This document shows, in pieces, positions 11,601-21,944 of a stretch of DNA of 31,933 nt. Within the stretch, counting starts at the first letter, position 1. Every line of letters starts with the position of its first letter. The DNA comes from Lingula anatina. Lineage: Eukaryota; Brachiopoda; Lingulata; Lingulida; Lingulidae. The notes below the pieces were generated by a model. That model saw only the letters and a program-made list of their open reading frames with translations. It had not been told where the DNA came from and did no database searches. The position numbers and the translations under genes were made by a program. The stretch is from the NCBI RefSeq assembly GCF_001039355.2, contig NW_019775477.1:338179-370111 (forward strand), read 5' to 3'.

Positions 11601-14600
11601 TTGAAGTTTTTTTTAATGAATTTTAAACTGGGCCATTCTTTATACTTTAAAAATTTATGAGTTATACCTATCATTTGAGACAAAAGTTTTACTCTTGAGA
11701 TGTGTTTTTAAGGCAGTGCTGCCAGTCTATGCACTTCTATGAAAAAAAAAAGACTTTTTTTCTGTTTCTGTTAAAATAAGTTTTCATTGTCATTAAGTGT
11801 ACCAGGTAAAAAATGATAAATTCTCCCCCAGGTGCCCGTGCCCAGACTAGTTCTATCCTGGTGAAGCTTCAGGAGATCCAGGAGGCAGCTGGCATATTGA
11901 GCACCAAGGAGAAGGAGCTGGACGCTGTGGAGAAAGAGTTGCAGTCACTTGCTAAAGTTGCTGATCAGTAAGTTTGATTTCCTGTACAAATATACAGATG
12001 CAGTTTGGAATTGATAGGGCCTGAAATTTCTCTTTGAGTCATTAAGAAGTTAAAAAATCAAGAAGTGCTGTCTCATCTGATAATATTTACAGCAGGGATT
12101 CTCTTATCCTTTTTATATGGAAATAGTTTAGAATGTCATTGTATTTAATAATGGGGATAGGGTTGGGAGGACTGAAATATCTCCAGAAGTTGAGGGAGAT
12201 GTTTTTATTAGCTTCCTCAGTTCCTAATCCTGCAGAATTACCCTTATCCAACTTAATTTCAAGTTTATTTCTTGTTTCTGATATGAACAATTGCATTTGT
12301 TCCAGATACCAGAAACTAAAACAGCAATATGACCTCAAGGTTCATGAGGCTGAACTGGTCAAGGCAAGACTGGAACAGGGAACACATCATCAGCAGCTAG
12401 AGGATATCAATGCTCTCCAGAGCTCCATTGGTACATTATTGTTTAAATACATTATATTATATTCTTAGATGGAGTTGTGTTCTGCTTGCTATTTATATAT
12501 TAATACTTTACATTGTATTCAGCAACTCATGTATGCTGTAAAGATATGTCTACTATTCTCTTTAGTAAAAGAGAAAATGAGATGTTGCGCAAATATTGTA
12601 TTCTGATTTTATATTGAAATGAATCCATAGATGAACAAGAGGCCACGTTAAAGAAGGCCAAAGAAACTCAGGACAAAGCCACAAAGAAGGTGAAAGAACT
12701 TGAGGACAAGATCAAGAATGCCAAGTCTATTAGGGAAAAGGAATTGAAAGAATCAGAAAAGGCTCTTGAGAAGGCCAAGAAAAATGCAGAAGAGTCTAGC
12801 AAAAAACTGAAGGAAAAACAGCAGGTACATATAGAATGATGTGAGGGGATGTATCCTTAGTATTATTGGTAAATACGTAATTAAAATTATCTTTTCCTCT
12901 TATTAATTACTTTTGCAGAGACACAGCACAACCTTATTTCCCTCTATGCCTGAGTTTCTTTAGATTGGGACAAGGTTAGCGCAATGGGAAAGATTACAAA
13001 GGGACTATCGTCACAGTCTAGTGCATAATTCTAGAAGTTGGATATTTGTCCATTATAGAAAATAGAAAGAAGAAAAAGAGCTGTTAAGGATTGAGCCTAA
13101 AATATAAAACTTGCCTTATTTTCAGGATCATGACAGCTTAAAGCTGGAGTGTGAAGAACTGGAGAAGGAAATAGCTGGATATGAAGACCAACTGAAGGCA
13201 GTGGACGAAGCCATCAAAGGAATTGAGGAGCAACTAGAACAGTTACAAGAAGTTGCTGCACAGCATAAGGTGAGAAATAGGCCTAGGCCAGATAAAAAGA
13301 ACGAGGGGAAAAGCTGATACTGCTTTAGGTCTAGGAATGAGGTTTAGCTTTTAATATTGTGAGATTATTTAACTGTCTTACAAGGTAACTGTGGCCATTA
13401 AGCAAATCACTTTAACCCGTGGATTTACATTCATGTTTTTTATTTTAATATTATTATTTTAGGCTGCAGTTAAGGAAGCCCAGGCCGAGGTGAACAAGCA
13501 GAAGGAGCTGTTGAAGGCTAGAAACAAGGAGATAAGTGCCAAACACACAGAGCAGAAAAACCTGCAGAAGGAGACCAACGCCACACAGCTGAAGATGCAG
13601 GAGATGGAACACAAGATTGCCAAGCACAACAGGGAATCCAAAGATGCAGCTAAACTGGTGAGTCCTTGGGTCAAATTTATCATAAGCATTGGAAGAAAAA
13701 AGTTCAGTTTTGTTGTTTCTGTTTGAAATTACTGTGTGATTAGGTGATGAACTATGTTGTAATGTGAAAGTGCACAGAGAAAGTGTCAAATGCCTAATCT
13801 GTGAAATGTACTTCTTAGGAATTGTATTCACAGATCTGAGGTTGTTTGCTCTCTTATGTTGGTTTCTGCTGCCATTGTATTGTTCAATGTTGAGATAAAT
13901 CCAATGTATGTTTTGGTGCTAATCTCTTTCTTGATCACAGGTCGAACAAATGCTGCAGCAGTATGAATGGATTGCCGACGAGAAGAAATATTTTGGGCAG
14001 GCAAACACAGCTTATGACTTCAAGGCAAATGACCCCAAAGAGGCTGGCCGTAGGATCCAGAAACTGCAGGAGACCAAGGATAAGCTCTCCAAGAATGTGA
14101 ACATGAGGGCCATGAATATGCTGGGGAAAGCAGAAGAACAGGCAAGTGAAGAAGTGACTGTTACTGATGCCATCAGATCAGTTACTAGCTATTTAACCAG
14201 ATTGACTATTATAGGAATAGATTATTTAAATTACTTCACTAGTCTTGCTTAAAATTTAGAGAAAAAGCATATGGCAGTGCACCGTAGCATGCTTCCTGCC
14301 CTGCATGGATTTAGTAAAAGACTGCTTTTTTTAAACCTGATAAACTGCATCTGACATAAGTGATCACTGAGTGAGTGCCCAAATTACATGGGGATCCCCA
14401 TTTTGCTTGGGGCTTTTTTGCCTAATGTTAAGAAATATACTTATCAGTTAACATATTACTGGTTTCATTCAGACTTGAAAAATCACTTTACAGATTCTAA
14501 CGGGGTTTTGTGCAATATACTGTACTTCAGAGTATTTTGATGTTTCTTATGTCTTTCCTTTGCTCAGTACAATGACCTGATCAAGAAAAGAAAGATGGTT

Positions 14601-16007
14601 CTCAATGACAAAGCCAAGATTGCTGCTGTTATAGCTGAACTGGATGAAAAGAAAAATGAAGCCCTGAAGAAAGCGTATGAACAAGTTAACAAAGTATGTT
14701 GGTTGTTTGTAAATCACTCTGATGATGGGCATCCAGTTAGTTTTTAAATTTTATGAATACAGTTGATGTATGAATTGTGTAAAGAAATACACCTTACTTT
14801 TATTGAGATTTGTAGGAAAATTTTTGTATTTGGGAAACTTTTTGTGTGTGTTTCAAACATGAGATTCAGAGTCATTTATGTGCATATCTTTCAATTATTT
14901 TCTTTTATGGATACAACTTGATGTAGATGTTTAGTTTACGTATCATATCTGAACTGCCTATGTCTTCCAGGACTTTGGTTCCATCTTCTCCACGCTGCTG
15001 GTGGGAGCCAAGGCCAAGCTGGCGCCACCTGAAGGGCTGGGTGTTCTGGACGGTCTAGAGGTGAAAGTGGCATTTGGAGAGAAATGTCAGTGGAAGGAGT
15101 CCCTCACAGAGCTCAGTGGAGGACAGAGGTCTGTGCTGGACTTTTTTAAATGCATCATTATGTTTGATATATACAAAACTTTTGATATTTTATGTCAGCC
15201 TTGATGGCAACATCAAAGCATTCATTTGTGAAAGAAAACGGTCATGTTTAATATAGAAATTGTAAGAGTTTTGGTGTCATTTTATATAAATCTGATACTT
15301 GTATGGTTTTGACACGTGATGCCAATATACAAACCTTACCCCCAAAGAATTGCCTTCATACTTGAACATATCTCTCTGGTTTATAATTCCAGGTCTCTGG
15401 TAGCCCTGTCCCTGATCTTGTCACTGCTGTTGTTCAAGCCAGCCCCGCTGTACATTCTAGACGAGGTGGACGCTGCTCTTGACTCCAGTCACACACAGAA
15501 CATTGGACAGATGCTGAGGACCCACTTCAAACACTCACAGGTAACACAAACTTGAACTGCAGTGATTAGATGTTCTACTTTGTTCTTGTGGTTTTCAAAA
15601 AATGTTTTACAGTTTTATTTTCAAATCATTTGCACGTAATATCTTAAATATGAAGGGTACCTTTACAATACCTTCAGTAAAAGCAGTCTACCAGCAGTAT
15701 CTTAAGAAACTGTGATTTTGCACATTTTAGGTAATGTTCACATCTTCAAATTTGTGTAACATTGTAATTCTTTTACTTACAGTTCATTATAGTCTCACTT
15801 AAAGATGGTATGTTCAACAACGCTAATGTCCTGTTCAAAACCCGGTTTGTTGATGGCGTCTCCACAGTGACACGCTATGTTCAAAACCAGCCTCACAAAA
15901 GTGGTACTTCCTCAAGTAAAGACGACAAGACAAGTAAAAAGAAGGCCACCACCAAGCGTGCAAGAATTGATGAAGCACCAACACCTTTAGGTGTGCACAC
16001 TGAATGA
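5645..16007 (+). CDS. SMC2: SMC2, condensin ATPase subunit, complete (25 exons)
   Basis: Exons: 5645-5812, 6322-6471, 6678-6839, 7114-7224, 7430-7567, 7758-7835, 8065-8127, 8471-8620, 8787-8976, 9240-9294, 9551-9671, 9912-10030, 10542-10680, 10903-11049, 11321-11525, 11832-11967, 12306-12430, 12631-12824, 13126-13269, 13463-13657, 13941-14141, 14568-14693, 14971-15128, 15393-15540 and 15783-16007 (TGA). They total 3,648 nt, or 1,215 residues (human about 1,197). SMC2 pairs with SMC4 as the ATPase core of condensin I and II, compacting mitotic chromosomes by loop extrusion. Walker A GLNGSGKS is at 32-39, the Q-loop (LIMQGRIT) at Gln 147, long coiled coils surround a hinge at about 505-680, the signature LSGGQ is at 1087-1091, Walker B YILDE at 1112-1116, and D-loop ALD follows. 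The lysine-rich tail contains [10 protein letters not shown], a likely nuclear signal. The start is fixed by the canonical [15 protein letters not shown] opening. The intron after 14141 has a GC donor. Confidence 0.97.
5813..6321 (+). other. SMC2 intron 1
   Basis: This 509-bp AT-rich intron has donor GTAAAT and acceptor TTTGTCAG. No repeat, coding potential or RNA gene was seen. Confidence 0.85.
7315..7331. repeat. (TG)n microsatellite
   Basis: Short uninterrupted TG dinucleotide run in SMC2 intron 4. Confidence 0.85.
8381..8403. repeat. Poly-T tract (23 T)
   Basis: Homopolymer in SMC2 intron 7, ending about 67 nt before the exon 8 acceptor (8470). It is probably length-variable. Confidence 0.9.
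10103..10402. mobile_element. piggyBac-type MITE with TTAA target duplication
   Basis: The 300-bp element in SMC2 intron 12 (10031-10541) is bounded by TTAA on both sides (10099-10102 and 10403-10406). Its ends are a perfect 18-bp terminal inverted repeat: AGGGATAATAACTCTTCG at 10103-10120 and its reverse complement at 10385-10402. A perfect 22-bp palindrome (10252-10273, centred on CTTAAG) sits near the middle. There is no transposase frame, so it is non-autonomous. TTAA target duplication is the hallmark of the piggyBac superfamily; the family assignment is inferred from this alone. Confidence 0.8.
11262..11284. repeat. (ATT)n microsatellite
   Basis: Short uninterrupted ATT array in SMC2 intron 14, upstream of the exon 15 acceptor. 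Confidence 0.8.
14142..14567 (+). other. GC-AG intron of SMC2 (intron 21)
   Basis: Exon 21 ends GAAGAACAG and is followed by GCAAGTG; exon 22 starts TACAATGACC after TTTGCTCAG. Only this junction joins the conserved EEQ and YNDL blocks in frame. The nearest GT (in GCAAGTG) would add four bases and shift the frame. CAG|GCAAGT is otherwise a near-perfect donor, as is usual for GC-AG introns. The intron also contains a 14-bp palindrome at 14388-14401. Confidence 0.85.
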
Positions 16008-16660
16008 AAAACTTTTCCATGGAGTATCTAGGTTATAGCAAAAATTTTTCCAACTCTGTAGATGATATATCAGATTGGATAGAGAAAATATTCCACTGAC
16101 ACGGAAGGGGCTGCGGGTGACCCTGCTCACAGTAAGAGTAGCCCAATCTCACACCAAGATGAGTGCAGATTTGTGAGGAGACACAATTATAATGCACGTG
16201 CACAGGCTAGGATATTCCTGTGTAGAATCTGAATCTTGTCTACTGCAAGCTGGATCTGAACGGGTAGCCAAGGAATATGTATGAACTTGTGTGTACTGTA
16301 GTGAATATGTGATATATTGAGTAATGCTGTAAAGAATGGAAATTGTTTACCAATATATTGAAATCTTTTATTTATTTATTTATTTTTTTGTATTGAAATG
16401 AGTGTAATTTAATTTTTTTTAGAAGCAACAACTTCAGTTATTGAATTCTTCCAGTAATTTCCATAGTTGATCTCTGTTAGTTTTTTGACCATGTAACCTC
16501 TATAAAGAGTTGCATTTGCTCTGAATTTAAAAAAGAAAATCATAACAGATGGTAAATTGAAAAGAAACTGACATTATTCTTGTCATTCTCATTTGTATAT
16601 ACCTCATGTCACCATATTGGTAAAATATAGATTGCTTTTAGAAAATAAAATAATAGATAA
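16008..16660 (+). other. SMC2 3' UTR region
   Basis: No coding potential. AT-rich, with a TTTA run near 16367-16384, which in the sense strand offers AUUUA-type elements. It ends around the AATAAA at 16644-16649. Confidence 0.6.
16644..16649 (+). terminator. Polyadenylation signal AATAAA for SMC2
   Basis: AATAAA within GAAAATAAAATAATAG, about 640 nt after the SMC2 stop, followed by T-rich sequence. Positional assignment; no other plus-strand AATAAA was noted closer to the stop. Confidence 0.55.
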
Positions 16661-17941
16661 TTATTTTTATTTGATGTGCGTGATTTACTTATCTATGGAC
16701 TCGAGCCAAAGTTGGTTAAAAAGCAACATAGCTTGACTTTATTGTTTATGCAATGTCAATAACTTTGAAAAATAACCAAAGGTAATAAAAAATATAAATA
16801 TTCTCACAACTCATAGATCCCAACTGGGTGAGCCTAGAAATAAATCCTGAACCATAACATGTATGGTAACACAATGGTAGCTTATGGAGGAAATGTATGA
16901 AAATAATGGCAGTGTTGATTGTAAAAATGGTATTTAAAAAAATTCGTAAGAATGATAGGACGGATGGGAACATGCTAGAGGGTGTCAATGCAGATAAAGC
17001 TACCCTACAAATATATGAACATATCTTAGCAAAAGTTCGATTTAGATCTTGATTGTGACAACTTTTATAGTGTGCAGATAAACCTTCCATGTAAGAAGAG
17101 CTAGTAAAAGGCTTTATACAAAGTAACAATAAAAATCTGATATCAGTATATTAAACCATAACATGATAAATAAATAGTGTGTTCTTGGCTCACTTAAAAC
17201 TTGTAATTTATGAGACAAAACCGTTTGCCATCAAATCTGGCCAGAAATGCTTGCTTTGCATATAAATATCAACATAAATTTACACATGAAGTAAAAAATA
17301 TATAACACTAGATAATAAATAACTGCCTAGAGCATCAATCCTAGATTACAAATCCTAATTCTATATACAACAAAGAGATATGCAATAGAGCTGAAGACAA
17401 CATTAATACCTAATTTTCAGCACCAATTTGGGTTAACCCTTCATCCTTGGTAAATAAAATTGATTGACCCTGAATTCTTGCTCCCCAAATAACTGACCAA
17501 TTGTCAATATGATACATTGTATGAGCCCTTATCCTTGGCATCCAATCTCAAAAACAATTTACCATAATCTCTCATAATCTAACCCTGTGTTTTGATCTCC
17601 AATCTCAAAAGGCATTTTTTTAAAAATAAGATCTGCCATTATATAAAAAATGAGAATGGATAATCCACATCTCATTTCATTAAGTGTTGTCAACCTGACA
17701 TTGGGAACATTTCACCTTGTGCAAATTTGAGCAAAATCTAGGTAGTCTCATTAAGGTATATATGTATATCATATTTTCTGCTAAATCAACACTGCGAAAA
17801 TGAAGTTCAATGACTGATCCATGAATGTACAAGACATCTCATTGAAACTGACAAATCACTCCCTGATGCTTTGTCATAGTCTTTATAGTCTCAGTTTTGC
17901 ACCTCTCTTGTCTGATATCATTTTTAATACAAGGATACACT
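16661..17941 (-). other. Probable 3' UTR of the RIMBP-like gene
   Basis: The 1.28-kb stretch between the SMC2 end and the stop of the minus-strand gene has only short random frames. Minus-strand AATAAA signals lie at 16738-16743 and 16666-16671, giving a UTR of about 1.2 kb that ends beside the SMC2 polyadenylation signal. No transposon-like structure was recognised. Confidence 0.5.
16738..16743 (-). terminator. Candidate polyadenylation signal of the RIMBP-like gene
   Basis: AATAAA on the minus strand (TTTATT on plus). A second copy at 16666-16671 is equally possible. Confidence 0.4.
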
Positions 17942-17964
17942 CTACAACCGTGTATCCTTGTATT
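17926..17964. repeat. Perfect 15-bp hairpin enclosing the stop codon of the RIMBP-like gene
   Basis: The arms AATACAAGGATACAC (17926-17940) and GTGTATCCTTGTATT (17950-17964) are exact reverse complements, separated by nine bases. The TAG stop (minus strand, 17944-17942) lies in the loop. The upstream arm encodes the last residues (KYKDT) and the downstream arm is 3' UTR. Confidence 0.95.
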
Positions 17965-20900
17965 TCTCCATCCTCTTTGGTTGTCCCTTAGACCTACTTC
18001 CTGTAGACACGTTACTCTGCTCAGAAGAAGAATGCTCACTGTTTTTGTGACTGGACAATTTACCAGCTTTCCTGCTGACCAAATTAGAATTTGATTTTTG
18101 AATTGCGCTAAATTCCTCAATGAAGCTTGCAGGTACTAAACCTCTCCTGCCATTTACCTGGAAGCAGACAGCATCTATAGTAAATTATTTCACATCATTT
18201 TGGCATCTTTGAAGACAAAAATTATAATTTTAAACAGTCATGTATTTGCTATGTGTTGAATAAATTCTTTAATCTTTATGCTGATTTCCATACAAATGGC
18301 TATATATATGTGGCCCTGTGAGTATTCCTCACAAACCTGCACCCACAACCTACCTCAGCAAAGAAGAAACCATCGGCTCTTTGGAGACCAAATGTTGTAA
18401 TAACATCCCCTGCCTTAATGACCAATTCATATGCAGAGACTTTGTTTGGGGACTGCCGAGAAGGTATGTAGTCATATACAGCTACAAACTGAAGCAAATA
18501 TCAAACAAAATTAAAATGCTATTACACTTATTTATATTTCTTCACTTGATTATGATGTTTATAAAAGACAAAGAAGAGTTAACATGTGAAAGCAGCAGTG
18601 AAGGAGCATACTAAAAGTCATAATTATATATACAGTGGACTCTTTAAGTCTATGTAGATTTTTTTTTGTTGTAAAACAGTATTTGTGAGATGTGCTTGAA
18701 AGACATCAATCTCTTCCTATAAACACCATTTCTGTACCAAGACACTTACAATTCTTCTCTCTCCTTTCCTATAATGATCATCATTAGACACAAACGAGGC
18801 TACATCATCGTCATCATCTACGTCTCCATCCTCCTCAGTGGCTGAGTGTGGCGGCATACTATTACGAGATGCTGCACGAGGAAACTCCCCAAGCATGAGA
18901 TCAGTGGTGGCAGACATGCGTCCATTCTCTGCCAGAGTTTGTATGCTGAACTGCACTGGTCGACGCAAGTTCTGGTTCTCTATAAGCACCTTGCACTGAT
19001 GTGGACTCCTGACCACCTCTGCCTCACGACCATTGACAAGAATCTACAATACAATAACACATATATACTTTCTTGTCATTAGGGAACTTTTTAAAAACAC
19101 AATAAGAACAATGGGTTGGCACTTTAAAATCTCATCCAAAAAGAGCTGAAAAACATTTCATACATGTATTTTAATACTTTTTTAATATAATATTCAAATT
19201 TATTATGTCATTTGTTTAAAAGAATCTGAGTCAAAAAGATAGAATTAGCTTCAACTGACTCCTACTCCAAATTAATGGCATAAAGACTTTTCAAGAAAGA
19301 TATTCTGATATTTAGATCTACCTTGTATCCTTTGACTATGGAGTCATTGTTTCTTCCAAACTCATCCATCTCAGGAGGCTGCCAGCTCAGCAGAACACTG
19401 AGGTCACTGAGGATTTGCTCCATAGAGAACTGACTGGGAGGATCAGGATTACCTGGATGGAACAATTAGTTCATTATTTAAGACTTAACTTCATCATTAT
19501 TTTTGAGATAATTCTCCAATCTTCTAATAATCTAATAATTTTAATAATTTATGTTTAAGGTATCCTATCCAGGATTTTTACTCTTGAATCATTTGAGGGT
19601 CTTAGGTTCAGGAGTCAGATAAGATAGAGAACAAATACCATTCCCTAACATAAAAAGGGGAAAATCAATATACCATACCTGCAGTCCTCTGGCCGACTCT
19701 AGATCTATTGGTTGGGTGGTAAGAGTTATTAGATCTTCTATCAGTGTTGTTTGAATTCGATGGAAAGTTTGAACCAGGAAGAGCACTGTAAGCCTGCTGC
19801 TGATCCACAGGGCCTTGTCCATTTCTCAGGCTTGCACCATTTGGAGAAAGTAAATCATTTGATGGCACTGCTTGCAAATAATTCCCCAAAGATGGCTGCC
19901 CATTGGTAGTCTGCTGTTGTTGTGGTTGTAACTGGTTGAAAGGAGACAAGTTCTGGTTCATGATGGAAGGGGGAGGCAACTGTAAGCTTTGGCTCAGTGA
20001 CAGAGCCAGGTTGACTGGCAGTTGCTGCTCCACCATGTTGTCTCCTGTCTCAAACCCGTGGCCAATGGGGTAAGGTCCTGGGTGGAAGGCTTGTTCTAAG
20101 GCACTGTGCATCCCCAGGATCTGCTCCGGACTTGTGTCAAGGTGAGAAGGCAATGCCTGAAGCAAGCACAAAACATATTACAGGGATCATGATGATGGTT
20201 ATGAGTTTAAGGCTCAAATCTTTCCAATGTGATGTTGCATTCCCACATAACAAGCTGCTTTATGTACTTTCATATACCAGGTTATATTAGCAAAGTGCCA
20301 TTTTATGCTTTTCTTGTGTATCATTTCCAAAAAATTCAATATAAAAGTATTTTTATAGAATTATCTATTTTCCTATTTAATATTAGCAATAATTGAAACA
20401 ATTTTTTTGTTTAAAAGATTCTATGCTATTGCTTTAAATTTCACAGTTAATTATTTTAAAGGTGGTTTGATAGGTAGAAAAACTGGTCCCCATTGGATCT
20501 CCCATTGGTTCACATACCAGTTCCCCTGGCCTGCTTCTCTCTCTCCTGCTGTCATCCACAGTTCTCTCTGTATAGACTGGCTGGAGATAGGAGGCAGGGA
20601 CCAGCCCAACACGCCCTCCAAGCCTTGTCTCATAATAACCATCCTGGTCTGGTGGGCCTAAAGCATAGGATATAAATGATTTGGCTAATTTGCTTAGCAA
20701 ACAACTCCTATATCAACTTCAAACTATAAATAACATTAAGTCAGGTAAAAATTAAAAATTTTAATACAGATTCATTTTTTCTAGGTTGTTCCACTTTTCA
20801 AACACAATATATTAAATGTTATTACTTGGCAACAGTTTCTCTAAATAATATAAAACTGCAAATAATTTTATTTCATTTTCCCCATACCTAGCACCTGCAC

Positions 20901-21849
20901 TAGCTCCCCTTCTTTAAGTGGTAATTCCAAATTTGGATGCCTGCTTTGTGAAAAAAGTTCAGGTCTGTAGTCAGAAACTGCTCTAAACAAATCTGTGTCT
21001 TCACCTCCATGTGGCTTTTGCTTGCTATGTTTCGATTTTCTCTTTTTCTCTGATGTCCTCTGGCGTGGTTCTGTTGGATGTCGCTTTATTCTTTCATTAT
21101 TCAGCTGGCCGTGCTTTGATTTCACTCTCGTGGTGTAAGGTAGGTCATCAAAGTCACTAGCTGTGGCCACTGATGTTTCTCCCGAGTGGTCAGAATGGTC
21201 ATCCAGTGACCACACCATACTGTCCATCTCAGTCTGGTCATCTGTTGTCTGGTGGTCATGGCTGTCATTCTTGGTGTTGGACTTTTTTGCCTTTTTTGGT
21301 GGACTGGAGCTGCAGCTTGAAAACTGAAATGTACCATTAGTATTTAATTCAGGGTGTCTAGTACAAGTAGAACTTTTAAAGGCATGATACAGTACAATGC
21401 AAAATATCACAGGCAAATTTGATAAAATTCATTTCAATAAATAAATCGTCTAAATATAAAAAATGGCCCCAAAGATTTTCACTGTTAATAAATGTGAAAA
21501 ACTTTAATCTTAAGTGAAAATTAAGTGAAACATGCATTTCAAGACCTCTACATGGTAGATATACAATACAATTAATTATTCTCTTCTATCAAACAAAACT
21601 CAACTTTGTTGCATTCCTTCAAGTAAAACTATAAACTGTCAGTTATCTTAAGGATGCCGAGGGTATCAACAAAGTCAAAACTGAGTCTTTACACACACAA
21701 AAAAAATGAGCACACACTCTACGTAACATTTGCAGAACTGTCTTATATCATTTTTAATTACTGTTAATTTCCTTTCACACTACAGTATAAAACAGCAAAA
21801 ATAATAGGGCACTGCAGAATGTATGCAAATTACAAAAAAAGTGTAAGGA

Positions 21850-21898
<49 letters not shown>

Positions 21899-21899
21899 T

Positions 21900-21944
<45 letters not shown>

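Noticed and set aside
14388-14401. 14-bp palindrome (ATGGGGATCCCCAT) in SMC2 intron 21
   Set aside because: It is isolated and has no flanking target duplication or second copy. Palindromes of this length can occur by chance and no function is supported.
17881-17964. Intrinsic (rho-independent-like) terminator from the stop-codon hairpin
   Set aside because: This is a eukaryotic gene and the hairpin is not followed by the relevant context; bacterial termination does not apply.
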